Shown: positions 33,367-42,093 of the stretch, in pieces | How the letters are laid out: every line of letters starts with the position of its first letter | How positions within the stretch are numbered: position 1 is the stretch's first letter | From: Burkholderiaceae bacterium | GTDB lineage: Bacteria; Pseudomonadota; Gammaproteobacteria; Burkholderiales; Burkholderiaceae_D | DNA length: 42,093 nucleotides | Reading direction: 5' to 3' | Assembly (NCBI GenBank): GCA_018882935.1 | Contig: VERA01000017.1 | Span: 1 to 42,093 of the forward strand | Program-made: the position numbers and the translations under genes | The notes under the pieces: generated by a model | What the model was told of the DNA's origin: nothing | The model's database searches: none | Seen by the model: only the letters and a program-made list of their open reading frames with translations

Positions 33367-34536
33367 GTGGCTGATGAAAAAAAATCCTTGCAAACACGGC
33401 TGACGACCACCGGGTATCGTCCGCCCGAGGGCTTCGCGGCATTTCCAACCGCAATTCATCATGCCTCGACGGTTCTATTCAAGAACGTCGCTGCGCTACG
33501 CGCCCGCAACTGGCAGGAAAAAAGCGGCTATACCTATGGCCTACACGGCACGCCCACAACCTTCACATTAGAAGCACGCTTAGCCGACATTGAAGGCGGG
33601 TCACATTGTCTATTAGCGCCGAGTGGCCTGGCGGCTATTGCGATGATTAATCTCGCCCTGCTCAAGAGCGGTGATGATTTACTGATACCGGACAATGCCT
33701 ACAACCCGAACCGGGAACTCGCGCATTGGTTGCAAGCTGACTTTGGTATTAGTGCGCAGTTCTACGACCCGTTGATCGGTGAGGGCATTGCTGATCTGAT
33801 CAAACCCAACACACGACTGATCTGGGCCGAGGCGCCGGGTTCGGTGTCCATGGAAATGCCCGATGTACCCGCGATCTGTCGTGCGGCCAAATCGCATGGA
33901 GTGCCTGTTGCGTTGGATAACACCTGGTCGGCGGGTATTGCGTTTCACGCGTTCGAGCATGGCGTTGATATCGTGATGCAGGCACTCACGAAATATCAGT
34001 CAGGTGGTTCAGATGCGCTGATGGGGGCGGTGATTACGCGCGATAAGGCGCTGCACAGAAAAATCGATACTGCGCATATGCGGCTGGGTATGGGCGTATC
34101 TGCGGATGATACCTATTTGGTGCTGCGTGGTTTGCCAAGCATGAAGCTGCGCTTCGAGGCGCATGATGCTTCAGCGCGCAAGATCGCAGGGTGGTTAAAG
34201 CAGCGACCCGAGATTGCGCAAGTGCTGCATCCTGCCATCGAGGGTTGCCCGGGGCATGAGATTTGGAGGCGCGACTTTACCGGCGCGGCTGGTTTGTTCT
34301 CAGTGCTGTTTGATCCTGCGTACAGCGAGGCACAGACTGACCGTTTCATCGATAGCCTGAAGCTGTTCAAAATTGGTTACAGCTGGGGTGGCGCGAATAG
34401 TTTGGCAGTGCCTTATCGCATGACGCAGATTCGTCGTGAGTGGCCGTATCAGGGGCAGTTGGTGAGATTTAATGTTGGGCTGGAAGACGCGGCGGACTTG
34501 ATTGACGATCTACATCAGGCATTTGAATGTCTCTGA
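33367..34536 (+). CDS. metC: Cystathionine beta-lyase MetC
   Basis: This PLP enzyme of the Cys/Met metabolism family cleaves cystathionine to homocysteine, pyruvate and ammonia in methionine synthesis. The 389 aa protein shows YTYGLHGTPTTFTLEARLA, LLAPSGLAAIAMINLALLK, the PLP-binding ALDNTWSAG and the Schiff-base Lys in ALTKYQSGGSDALMG. The C-terminal SWGGANSLAVPY is typical of MetC rather than cystathionine gamma-synthase. The start is GTG at 33367, just after an AGGTGAG site; the nearby ATG is out of frame. Confidence 0.92.
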   Translation: MADEKKSLQTRLTTTGYRPPEGFAAFPTAIHHASTVLFKNVAALRARNWQEKSGYTYGLHGTPTTFTLEARLADIEGGSHCLLAPSGLAAIAMINLALLKSGDDLLIPDNAYNPNRELAHWLQADFGISAQFYDPLIGEGIADLIKPNTRLIWAEAPGSVSMEMPDVPAICRAAKSHGVPVALDNTWSAGIAFHAFEHGVDIVMQALTKYQSGGSDALMGAVITRDKALHRKIDTAHMRLGMGVSADDTYLVLRGLPSMKLRFEAHDASARKIAGWLKQRPEIAQVLHPAIEGCPGHEIWRRDFTGAAGLFSVLFDPAYSEAQTDRFIDSLKLFKIGYSWGGANSLAVPYRMTQIRREWPYQGQLVRFNVGLEDAADLIDDLHQAFECL

Positions 34537-34581
34537 CAGAGTAAACGCGATTTGTTAGTCATCGGCAGTCTCAGCTGGTGG

Positions 34582-34601
34582 ATCCCGGCCTGCGCCGGGA
34601 T
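34582..34601. repeat. REP-like palindrome, copy 2
   Basis: ATCCCGGC-CTGC-GCCGGGAT is a perfect 8-bp stem between the convergent genes metC and serB. Compared with copy 1 at 2009-2028, both arms changed together (T:A to C:G at the fourth pair), and the flanking CTGG-GGAT and GATG contexts are also alike. Confidence 0.6.
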
Positions 34602-34690
34602 GATGCACTCAATCGTGCTGGCTAATCTGTGTCTGCGACTCAATGATCCAGATGAATAAAGCAGGCCAATCTGGAAAATCAGATGCGCAG

Positions 34691-35551
34691 TTATTGGAAC
34701 AAATTGATCACGCCATCCAGCCCGGAGACATTCAGCGCTACATCGGCCTTGGCCTGCACCACCGGCTTAGCGCGAAAAGCAATCGATAAGCCTGCCACCG
34801 ACATCATCGCCAAATCATTAGCGCCATCGCCGACAACGATGGCCGCCGAGGTGGGCAAGCCTAAATCAGTACATTGTTCGATGACAGTCGATTTTTTTGC
34901 TTGGGCATCGATAATATTCCCCAGCACCCGACCGGTCAGTTTGCCATCGATCACCTCAAGCCGGTTGGCATGACTGACGTCGAGTTCAAGCTCATGCTCA
35001 AGTCGCTCGGTGAAGTAAGTAAATCCACCGGACACCAGCACCGTGCGAAGGCCCGCTTTTTTCATGGCGTGCAGCATGGAATGCGCGCCTAAGGTCAATT
35101 CGAGTCGTTGCTCGAAAACGCGAGCGAGGGCAGACTCTTCCAGACCTTTGAGCAATGCGACACGGCGTTGCAAACTCTCAGCGAAATCCAGTTCGCCCCG
35201 CATCGCTGCTTCAGTAATCGCAGCCACATCGGATTTCAAGCCATGCATGTCGGCGATCTCATCGATACACTCGATGGTGATCAGGGTGGAATCCATATCC
35301 ATCACCAACAACTTGAAATCCTGTAATTGGATATCTGCGGGGAGCATGGCATAGTCAAGCTGTAAAGATTGACTAAGCGTTTTCAATTGATCGAGCGAAT
35401 CTGTACTCAGTGCCTCGGGTAAATCGCAGCGCCACGCATATGGTGCTACCTGCTTGGCTTGAGCTAGCCCGAGCTGTGTCGTGAGTTGTTGAATGGATGA
35501 TAGATTGGCGCTCGGGCCTTGAAGAATTAATTTGATCAGTGAATTGTTCAT
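34691..35551 (-). CDS. serB: Phosphoserine phosphatase SerB
   Basis: SerB performs the final step of serine biosynthesis, dephosphorylating phosphoserine. The 286 aa HAD-family protein has an N-terminal regulatory-like region of about 85 residues, then the HAD motif I LLVMDMDSTLI with two catalytic Asp, motif II in VLVSGGFTYF, and motif III/IV VVGDGANDLAMM. It lies 4 bases downstream of mfd on the minus strand, so the two are probably co-transcribed. Confidence 0.96.
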   Translation of the reverse strand: MNNSLIKLILQGPSANLSSIQQLTTQLGLAQAKQVAPYAWRCDLPEALSTDSLDQLKTLSQSLQLDYAMLPADIQLQDFKLLVMDMDSTLITIECIDEIADMHGLKSDVAAITEAAMRGELDFAESLQRRVALLKGLEESALARVFEQRLELTLGAHSMLHAMKKAGLRTVLVSGGFTYFTERLEHELELDVSHANRLEVIDGKLTGRVLGNIIDAQAKKSTVIEQCTDLGLPTSAAIVVGDGANDLAMMSVAGLSIAFRAKPVVQAKADVALNVSGLDGVINLFQ

Positions 35552-35555
35552 CGCC

Positions 35556-38500
35556 TTAGGCGGCTAGTGCCTTAATCGTAGATTTCACTTGCGCCACACG
35601 CGCAGCGAGATCGGGCATATTCGCACTGACACGCAGCTTGTCTTGCCCGGACAGCTTTACGTGGCGATTTTTTTGTACCAGTTCGATGATGCGCATCGGA
35701 TCAATCGGTGGCGTAGGCTCGAATTGCAAGGTGGCTGATTCACTATGCGCATCAATCTTCACAATGCCGACGCTACGCGCTGCAATGCGTAATCGATGGG
35801 TTTCTATCAAAGCTTTGACAGGGTCCGGCAATTTACCAAACCGGTCGATTAATTCTTCTTGCAGGTCATCGATCGTGTCTTGTGTTTCGCAATTCGCGAG
35901 GCGCTTATAAATAGATAAGCGCTCATGCACATCACCGCAGAAATCACTCGGCAATAGCGCGGGTACGTGCAGATTGATTTCTGTCGTACTCGACAAGGGC
36001 GCAGCAAGATCAGGCTCTTTACCGTTCTTGAGTGCTTTGACAGCCGCATTCAACATGTCAGCGTACAGCTGAAAACCAATCTCGGTCATCTCACCCGACT
36101 GACTCTCGCCCAGCACCTCACCCGCGCCCCGGATTTCCAGGTCATGCATGGCCAGGTAGAAGCCACTGCCCAGCTCTTCCATTTGCTGTATGGCTTCCAG
36201 CCGTCGCTCGGCCAGCTTACCCAGCGTTTGCATATCGTGTACCAGCAGATAAGCATAGGCTTGGTGATGCGAGCGACCGACCCGACCGCGTAGCTGATGT
36301 AGCTGTGCCAGACCAAACCGATCGGCACGATGCATGATGATGGTATTCGCAGTCGGTACATCAATACCGGTTTCAATGATGGTGGTACAGAGCAGGATGT
36401 TAAAGCGCTGCTGCACGAAGTCGCGCATGACTTTTTCGAGTTCGCGCTCATGCATCTGGCCATGAGCAATCGCGATTCTCGCCTCGGGCAGTAAGGCCTC
36501 GAGTTTGGCTTTGCGGTTGTCGATGCTTTCAACCTCGTTATGCAGAAAATACACCTGACCGCCGCGCTTCAGCTCACGCAAACACGCCTCACGAATCACC
36601 GACTCGGATTCGCCGCGCACAAAGGTTTTAATGGCTAATCGCTTCTGCGGTGCAGTGGCAATGACAGAGAACTCGCGTAAACCTTCGAGTGCCATGCCCA
36701 AGGTGCGGGGTATCGGCGTTGCGGTGAGTGTCAGTACATCGACCTCGGCACGCAGCGCTTTGAGTGCTTCTTTCTGGCGTACCCCAAAGCGGTGCTCTTC
36801 GTCGATGATGACTAAACCAAGTCGTTCGAATTTCACATCCGGAGAGAGCAGCTTGTGGGTTCCGATCACGATATCGATCTTGCCCTCCGACAGGCCTTTG
36901 AGGGCTTGCGTAATTTCTTTGCCGGTTCTGAATCGCGAGAGCTCGGCGATCTTCACCGGCCAATCGGCGAAGCGATCAGCAAAGGTTTGTGCATGCTGCT
37001 CGGCGAGCAAGGTGGTGGGAGCGAGAATGGCGACTTGTTTACCGCCCATCACTGCCACAAACGCGGCACGCAGTGCGACCTCGGTTTTACCAAAGCCGAC
37101 ATCACCGCAGATCAGTCTATCCATCGGTCGACCCGAGGTCATGTCGCCAATCACGGCTTGAATCGCAGCCGATTGATCAGGCGTTTCTTCAAAGCCGAAG
37201 CTATCAGCGAAGGCTTCGTAGTCATGCGCAGAATATTGAAACGAATGCCCCTGACGCGCAGCGCGCCGCGCATACAGGTTCAATAGCTCAGCGGCGGTGT
37301 CACGGATTTGTTCGGCGGCTTTACGTTTGGCTTTGTCCCACTGACCCGAGCCGAGTGTGTGCAGCGGTGCGTCTTCTGGCGCGGCACCGGCGTAGCGCGA
37401 GATCACATGCAGTTGTGAGACAGGCACATACAGCTGTGACTGCTTGGCGTATTCCAGGTGCAGAAATTCTGTTTCGCCCTCACCAAGATCAAGGCTAATC
37501 AAGCCCTGGTAACGACCGATGCCATGGTTCACATGCACCACAGGGTCACCGATCTTCAACTCGGACAGATCGCGCACCATCGCATCAACCTGCGTAACGG
37601 CTTCCTGCCGTTTACGACCGGCGCGTCGCCCGCTACCGGCATACAGCTCAGTCTCGGTAATGATGGCCAAGTGACCCAGCGGCGCTTGCAGTAATGCGCC
37701 TGCCTGTAGTGGCGCAACGCATAGCATCAGCCGCTCGGTACTCGCAATAAAGTCATCCAGACTTTCTGCTACAGTGATGGGCAGCGAATACTCATCAAAG
37801 TAGGCACGGAGTGTTTCACGTCGACCGCCAGAGTCGGCGCAAATCATCACGCGTCGATTGCTCTGTTGGACAAAGGCGCGCAATTGGGCGAGCGGGTCAT
37901 CCAGCCGACGGTTAACAGCCACATCCGGTAATGGCGCAGATAACTCACTATCACCTGTAGGCGCTTGCAAAACCCAACGCGCATAAGGTTTTAGCCGGGT
38001 GAAGAAATCTTCATCACTCAGGAAAATGGCTTCGGGGGGTAGCAGCGGTCGTTCACGATCTGCTTTCAAAAACTGATAACGCGAGCGTGTATCCCCCCAA
38101 AAGCGCTTGATGGATTCATCAATATCGCCAACCAGCGCGAACATGCTACCTGCAGGAAGATAATCAAACAGCGTCGCGGTTTGTTCGAAGAACAGCGGCA
38201 AGTAGTACTCGATACCTGCTGACGCAATCCCGTTACCAATATCGCGGTAAATATTGGTTTTGGAGGGGTCGCCCTCGAATACCTCGCGCCAGCGACTGCG
38301 AAATGCTGACCGTGCGGCATCGTCCATCGGGAATTCGCGACCGGGTAACAGCCTCACCTCACGGACCGGATACAGCGAGCGCTGTGTGTCCACATCAAAG
38401 GTGCGAATACTTTCAATGGTGTCGCCGAACAGGTCAAGCCGATACGGCAGCGCCGAGCCCATCGGGAATAGATCAATCAGGCCGCCGCGTATGGAGTATT

Positions 38501-39005
38501 CGCCGGGCGACATGACTTGCCCGACGTGCGCATAGCCCGCGATGGTGAGCTGCGATTTAAGCTTGTCTTCTGCGAGCGTTTCGCCTTGTTTGAAGAAAAA
38601 CGTATGCGCAGCAAGAAATGAGGGCGGCCCCATGCGCAGCAAGGCGGTGGTGGCGGGCACGATCAGCACATCACACTGGCCGCTGTGTAATTCATGCAGT
38701 GTCGCCAGCCGCTCAGAGACCAAATCCTGATGCGGTGAGAACGCATCGTAGGGCAGAGTTTCCCAATCAGGTAGCAAGTGGGCGCGCAACTCTTGCTGCC
38801 CGCGTTTACCGAACCAGCTGATTTCAGACAATAGTCGTTGTGCATCTGGGGCGTCTGCAACGACCACGACCAGTGTCTTGTTGTCCGCCTTCAGTTGATG
38901 CGCGGCTTGCGCGAGTACACATGCCTCGGCGGCGCCATGCAGCGCGGGAAGTACGAATCGTGTGCCGGACTTCGGCAGCTGAGGAAAATGTGCGTCGGGA
39001 GACAT
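35556..39005 (-). CDS. mfd: Transcription-repair coupling factor Mfd
   Basis: Mfd is a DNA translocase that removes RNA polymerase stalled at lesions and recruits UvrA. The 1149 aa length is typical. In order it shows: a UvrB-homologous N-terminal region (LLPDWETLPYDAFSPHQDL and GLIDLFPMGS), the RNA polymerase-interacting domain (DPVVHVNHGIGRYQGL), superfamily 2 helicase motifs with Walker A GDVGFGKTEVALRAAF and the DEEH box IIDEEHRFG, and a C-terminal TRCF domain. The start at 39005 (MSPDAHF) is preferred over 39050 on family length. ispD diverges 74 bases upstream. Confidence 0.96.
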   Translation of the reverse strand: MSPDAHFPQLPKSGTRFVLPALHGAAEACVLAQAAHQLKADNKTLVVVVADAPDAQRLLSEISWFGKRGQQELRAHLLPDWETLPYDAFSPHQDLVSERLATLHELHSGQCDVLIVPATTALLRMGPPSFLAAHTFFFKQGETLAEDKLKSQLTIAGYAHVGQVMSPGEYSIRGGLIDLFPMGSALPYRLDLFGDTIESIRTFDVDTQRSLYPVREVRLLPGREFPMDDAARSAFRSRWREVFEGDPSKTNIYRDIGNGIASAGIEYYLPLFFEQTATLFDYLPAGSMFALVGDIDESIKRFWGDTRSRYQFLKADRERPLLPPEAIFLSDEDFFTRLKPYARWVLQAPTGDSELSAPLPDVAVNRRLDDPLAQLRAFVQQSNRRVMICADSGGRRETLRAYFDEYSLPITVAESLDDFIASTERLMLCVAPLQAGALLQAPLGHLAIITETELYAGSGRRAGRKRQEAVTQVDAMVRDLSELKIGDPVVHVNHGIGRYQGLISLDLGEGETEFLHLEYAKQSQLYVPVSQLHVISRYAGAAPEDAPLHTLGSGQWDKAKRKAAEQIRDTAAELLNLYARRAARQGHSFQYSAHDYEAFADSFGFEETPDQSAAIQAVIGDMTSGRPMDRLICGDVGFGKTEVALRAAFVAVMGGKQVAILAPTTLLAEQHAQTFADRFADWPVKIAELSRFRTGKEITQALKGLSEGKIDIVIGTHKLLSPDVKFERLGLVIIDEEHRFGVRQKEALKALRAEVDVLTLTATPIPRTLGMALEGLREFSVIATAPQKRLAIKTFVRGESESVIREACLRELKRGGQVYFLHNEVESIDNRKAKLEALLPEARIAIAHGQMHERELEKVMRDFVQQRFNILLCTTIIETGIDVPTANTIIMHRADRFGLAQLHQLRGRVGRSHHQAYAYLLVHDMQTLGKLAERRLEAIQQMEELGSGFYLAMHDLEIRGAGEVLGESQSGEMTEIGFQLYADMLNAAVKALKNGKEPDLAAPLSSTTEINLHVPALLPSDFCGDVHERLSIYKRLANCETQDTIDDLQEELIDRFGKLPDPVKALIETHRLRIAARSVGIVKIDAHSESATLQFEPTPPIDPMRIIELVQKNRHVKLSGQDKLRVSANMPDLAARVAQVKSTIKALAA

Positions 39006-39079
39006 GGCGGGCCGGGTGCGGACCGGGGCGGGCAAGAGGCTACAATGCAACCATTGCTAAAACCGGAATTATAGTTGAG

Positions 39080-39763
39080 ATGAACCTCCCCAACTGTGTT
39101 GCGCTGATACCTGCGGCAGGTGCGGGAACACGCATGGGTGAGGCTAAGCCCAAACAGTATCTGCCCATCGCGGGCAAGCCAATGCTGCAGCATGTGATCG
39201 ATACCTTCTGCGCATCACCGCTAATCGATCATGTGGTGGTGGTGGTGAGCGCCGACGATAGCTACATCGATCAGTTGACGCTGCCGCCGCGATGTCAGGT
39301 GTTGCGCTGTGGCGGTGCTACGCGTCAGCAATCAGTCACCAACGGCTTGCTCGCGCTGGGCAGTCAGTTGGCTAATGACGACTGGGTGCTGGTCCATGAT
39401 GCTGCGCGCCCGGGGCTGACAGTGGCGTTGATTGAGAAGCTGATTGCATTCGTGCGTGATGATCCCGTCGGCGGACTGCTGGCGGTGCCTGTGGTGGACA
39501 CGATCAAGCATAGCGATGGTCATGGCCGGTCGCAGCATACGGTAGCGCGCGATTTATTGTGGGCGGCGCAAACACCGCAAATGTTTCGTTATGGTCTGCT
39601 GCTGGATGCCTTGCAGCGGGCGGTCAACATGACCGACGAGGCGAGTGCCATCGAGGCCCTCGGCCTGCAACCGAAACTGGTCGAGGGTAGCGCGCGCAAC
39701 TTCAAGGTGACCTTACCTGAGGATGTACTACTCGCCGAACTCCATCTGAAAGGACACGCATGA
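39080..39763 (+). CDS. ispD: 2-C-methyl-D-erythritol 4-phosphate cytidylyltransferase IspD
   Basis: IspD joins CTP to methylerythritol phosphate, the third step of the non-mevalonate isoprenoid pathway. The 227 aa protein begins with the nucleotide-binding loop [20 protein letters not shown] and contains [10 protein letters not shown] and the PVVDTIK strand. The start at 39080 puts the loop at residue 8, as in the family, although the frame is open far upstream. The stop overlaps the ispF start at 39760-39763, so the pair is coupled. Confidence 0.96.
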   Translation: MNLPNCVALIPAAGAGTRMGEAKPKQYLPIAGKPMLQHVIDTFCASPLIDHVVVVVSADDSYIDQLTLPPRCQVLRCGGATRQQSVTNGLLALGSQLANDDWVLVHDAARPGLTVALIEKLIAFVRDDPVGGLLAVPVVDTIKHSDGHGRSQHTVARDLLWAAQTPQMFRYGLLLDALQRAVNMTDEASAIEALGLQPKLVEGSARNFKVTLPEDVLLAELHLKGHA

Positions 39764-40248
39764 GCATGCCACCCTATCGTATCGGGCAAGGCTATGACTG
39801 CCACGCGCTGGTACCGAGCCGACCATTGATTATCGGCGGCGTCACTATTCCGCATACCAGCGGCTTGCTGGGCCATTCGGATGCTGATGTGCTGCTGCAC
39901 GCGATTACCGATGCGCTGCTGGGCGCTGCCGGGCTGGGGGATATCGGGCAGCATTTTCCGGATACCGATCCGGCGTTCAAGGGTGCGGACTCTCGCCAGC
40001 TGCTGCGCGCTGCGGCGCAGCAGGTGAAGGCGTCTGGTTATTCAATCGGCAATATCGACGCCACCATCATCGCGCAGGCGCCCAAGCTTGCTCCGCACCT
40101 TGCGGCCATGATCGCCAATCTTTCGGCCGACCTCGGTCTTCAGGCTAAGCATTTGAATTTAAAAGCTAAAACCAACGAGCGTCTGGGTTGGGAAGGGCGT
40201 GAAGAGGGGATCGCGGCGCACGCGGTGGCACTCCTGATAAGTGAGTGA
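39760..40248 (+). CDS. ispF: 2-C-methyl-D-erythritol 2,4-cyclodiphosphate synthase IspF
   Basis: IspF cyclises 4-diphosphocytidyl-methylerythritol 2-phosphate with loss of CMP. The 162 aa length is standard. Metal ligands are visible in GQGYDCHAL (Asp, His) and [18 protein letters not shown] (His), with [14 protein letters not shown] and [19 protein letters not shown] completing the active site. It overlaps ispD by 4 bases (ATGA). Confidence 0.97.
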   Translation: MSMPPYRIGQGYDCHALVPSRPLIIGGVTIPHTSGLLGHSDADVLLHAITDALLGAAGLGDIGQHFPDTDPAFKGADSRQLLRAAAQQVKASGYSIGNIDATIIAQAPKLAPHLAAMIANLSADLGLQAKHLNLKAKTNERLGWEGREEGIAAHAVALLISE

Positions 40249-40458
40249 TAATAGTTCTCATCTAGGAATTTCTCGTAAGCCATAGCTTTAGCCAATCGCC
40301 CGCATTGAATAAGACAATTTGAGATTCATCTCCCGCACCGCCACAATCGCGTCTGGAAACTTTGACGAAGTAGTCGGTTTTCTTATGCGGTCGTGCGTTA
40401 AGCCAGCATGTTGAAGGCCTGGCGCACCCAAGATATAAACCCCACCAAGGAGATGCAA

Positions 40459-40881
40459 ATGTCCAAGCTGAAAGGCTCGAAGACTGAGGCCAACCTCAAA
40501 GAGGCGTTCGCAGGTGAATCGCAAGCGAACCGTCGTTATCTGTACTTCGCGAACAAGGCTGACGTAGAAGGCCAAAACGATGTTGCAGCGCTGTTCCGTT
40601 CAACTGCTGAAGGCGAGACCGGCCATGCACACGGCCACCTCGAGTACCTCGAGCAGTGCGGCGATCCGGCAACGGGTCTGCCAATCGGTTCTTCGCGTCA
40701 AAACCTGATGGCAGCTGTCGCAGGCGAGACCCACGAGTACACCGATATGTACCCAGGTATGGCGAAGACCGCGCGTGACGAGGGCTTCGACGAAATCGCT
40801 GACTGGTTCGAGACGCTGGCCAAGGCTGAGCGTTCGCACGCTAACCGTTACCAGAAAGCCCTCGACCAGCTGGTCGACTAA
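40459..40881 (+). CDS. Rubrerythrin family protein (di-iron domain only)
   Basis: A 140 aa ferritin-like four-helix protein with two carboxylate/His motifs for a di-iron site: [15 protein letters not shown] and [14 protein letters not shown] in the first half, [15 protein letters not shown] and [14 protein letters not shown] in the second. The C-terminal rubredoxin domain of classical rubrerythrin is absent. The start at 40459 follows AAGGAG by 6 bases; the nearby ATG at 40453 is too close to that site. Rubrerythrins reduce peroxide. The downstream Fe-S protein is a common neighbour of this short form and may be its redox partner. Confidence 0.9.
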   Translation: MSKLKGSKTEANLKEAFAGESQANRRYLYFANKADVEGQNDVAALFRSTAEGETGHAHGHLEYLEQCGDPATGLPIGSSRQNLMAAVAGETHEYTDMYPGMAKTARDEGFDEIADWFETLAKAERSHANRYQKALDQLVD

Positions 40882-40934
40882 TAGCCTGTCTCGTCAGGCC
40901 GCTTGCGGCGCTGACAGTGGCTGATCGTGTTTGA

Positions 40935-40969
40935 CAGGGTTCAGCGCACTTTCGGGTGCCTGAACCCTG
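40935..40969 (+). terminator. Long interrupted palindrome after rubrerythrin
   Basis: CAGGGTTCAG (40935-40944) pairs perfectly with CTGAACCCTG (40960-40969), with an inner GCAC/GTGC extension around a TTTCGG loop. No T-tract follows, so it may be a transcription pause, an mRNA stabiliser for the abundant rubrerythrin message, or a weak terminator. Confidence 0.5.
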
Positions 40970-41058
40970 GCAAAAACCGCGGTTGCAGTACATCGATGCA
41001 CCCGAGCCGAAGGCTCGCAGCATCAACTTCCCCCACACATAACTAACAAGGTATCGCC

Positions 41059-42093
41059 ATGTCCCGTGAAGGCAATCTCGAGGCGCCGACCCGGCATCCG
41101 TTGGATTGGCTGAGTGACGATTTCTACAACGAAGAGTCGCTCAATCAGGAATTGGAACGCGTGTTTGATATCTGCCACGGCTGCCGCCGCTGCGTGTCAT
41201 TGTGCGCATCGTTTCCGACGCTGTTTGACTTGGTCGACGAATCGGAGACCATGGAAGTCGATGGCGTAGCCAAGTCGGATTACATGAAGGTGGTAGACCA
41301 GTGCTATCTGTGCGACTTGTGCTACATGACCAAGTGCCCGTACACCCCGCCGCATGAATGGAATCTGGATTTCCCGCACCTGATGCTGCGTGCCAAGGCA
41401 GTCAAGTTCAAAAAAGGCGAGGTCTCGTCGCGCGATAAGTTTTTGTCGGATACCGACGGGCTTGGCAAGTTCGCAGGCATTCCTATCGTCACGCAGACAG
41501 TCAACGCGGTAAATAAAACCAAGCCGGTACGTGCTCTGGTAGAGAATGTATTAGGTGTTGATAAAGACGCATGGCTACCTGAGTTTGCGAGCACCAAGTT
41601 TCGCAGCAGCGCCGCCAAATCCAAACAGCACCCGGTCAAAGACGGTAAAAATACACCGGGCAAGGTGGCGATTTATTCCACTTGCTATGTGAACTATAAC
41701 GAGCCCGGCATTGGCCATGATTTGCTGGCGGTGCTTGAGCATAACGAGATTCCCTATGTGATGGTCGAGAAAGAGGCGTGCTGCGGTATGCCGAAACTCG
41801 AGCAGGGCGATCTGGAAGGCGTGGCCGAGAAGAAGGCGATCAACATCCCGCAACTCGCCAAGCTGGCCAAAGAAGGCTACGCAATTCTCACACCGGTACC
41901 TTCTTGCACCTTGATGTACAAGCAAGAGCTGCCGCTGATGTTCCCGGACTGCGCAGATACGCAGCTGGTGAAAGAAGCGATGTGGGACCCGTTTGAGTAC
42001 TTCGTGGCGCGTAATCGTGATGGTTTGTTGAAAACCGAGTTTAATCACGCGCTGGGTAATGTGTCTTATCACATCCCCTGTCACTCACGGGTG
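41059..42093 (+). CDS. (Fe-S)-binding oxidoreductase, heterodisulfide-reductase/GlpC-like, 5' part
   Basis: The frame is open from ATG 41059 to the end of the window (345 codons), so the gene is incomplete. Two [4Fe-4S] ferredoxin motifs lie in the N-terminus, CHGCRRCVSLC near residue 39 and CYLCDLCYMTKCP near residue 80. They are followed by a CCG-type domain with STCYVNYNEPGIG, EKEACCGMPKLEQ, a Cys in PSCTLMYK and another in IPCHSR at the window edge. This architecture matches the heterodisulfide-reductase-related proteins that accompany rubrerythrin, usually followed by a DUF3501 gene. It probably passes electrons to rubrerythrin, by inference from context. Confidence 0.88.
   Translation, partial: MSREGNLEAPTRHPLDWLSDDFYNEESLNQELERVFDICHGCRRCVSLCASFPTLFDLVDESETMEVDGVAKSDYMKVVDQCYLCDLCYMTKCPYTPPHEWNLDFPHLMLRAKAVKFKKGEVSSRDKFLSDTDGLGKFAGIPIVTQTVNAVNKTKPVRALVENVLGVDKDAWLPEFASTKFRSSAAKSKQHPVKDGKNTPGKVAIYSTCYVNYNEPGIGHDLLAVLEHNEIPYVMVEKEACCGMPKLEQGDLEGVAEKKAINIPQLAKLAKEGYAILTPVPSCTLMYKQELPLMFPDCADTQLVKEAMWDPFEYFVARNRDGLLKTEFNHALGNVSYHIPCHSRV

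Noticed and set aside
1-42093. CRISPR arrays, insertion sequences, rRNA genes, riboswitches
   Set aside because: No regularly spaced repeats, transposase motifs, terminal inverted repeats around a gene, rRNA-like sequence or known riboswitch core was seen.

Overview
The window is a chromosomal stretch of a betaproteobacterium. The evidence is gene order and content: pdxJ-acpS-nagZ-uvrC-pgsA followed by tRNA-Gly/Cys/Leu, bamD and rluD diverging with pgeF, class I phaC and phaR downstream, rimO-metC, serB-mfd and ispD-ispF. Base composition looks moderately GC-rich in the housekeeping blocks and visibly more AT-rich around 5.9-8.2 kb. I would not name a genus.

Layout. (1) 1-4517: a plus-strand housekeeping run, pdxJ (3' end only), acpS, nagZ, uvrC, pgsA, with ATGA overlaps between the first three. 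(2) 4535-5621: a strong sigma70 promoter, tRNA-Gly(GCC), a terminator, tRNA-Cys(GCA), a small exported gene and tRNA-Leu(UAA). (3) 5639-16137: an accessory-looking region next to the tRNAs. It holds an orphan MNT-type nucleotidyltransferase, a tandem pair of secreted proteins, a pair of periplasmic cupin-like proteins flanking an unusual formate dehydrogenase operon, nhaA, a cytoplasmic cupin with a membrane protein, and a three-gene set of small exported proteins. (4) 16108-18866: a LexA-box-controlled UmuD-like gene with no umuC, ppnP, a Sel1-repeat protein and a tiny lipoprotein. (5) 18936-24676: a MaoC-like hydratase facing a five-gene minus-strand acyl-CoA operon (enoyl-CoA hydratase, histidine phosphatase, APH-type kinase, acyl-CoA dehydrogenase, GST), then a second GST. 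(6) 24801-42093: a PIN protein, yaaA, bamD / rluD-pgeF, phaC, phaR, rimO, metC, serB-mfd, ispD-ispF, rubrerythrin and the start of an Fe-S oxidoreductase.

How the genes fit together. The formate dehydrogenase operon (10742-11428, 8623-10749, 8321-8626) looks like an FdsA-type enzyme split into an electron-transfer subunit and a molybdenum catalytic subunit, plus FdsD. No NADH-linked FdsG/FdsB subunits are beside it, and the electron-transfer subunit lacks expected cluster ligands. The acyl-CoA operon pairs an APH-type kinase with an ACAD10/11-like dehydrogenase, the combination known for phosphorylating and isomerising 4-hydroxyacyl-CoAs. PhaC and PhaR show that the cell stores polyhydroxyalkanoate, which could take up 3-hydroxyacyl-CoA made by such a route.

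Most interesting points: the split and cofactor-altered formate dehydrogenase; the APH/ACAD/phosphatase operon; the SOS-box-driven UmuD homologue whose Ser-Lys dyad appears to be missing; and the duplication next to tRNA-Leu, which copied a terminator and an exported gene together with a scrap of the nucleotidyltransferase gene. No insertion sequence, CRISPR array, rRNA or replication origin was recognised.
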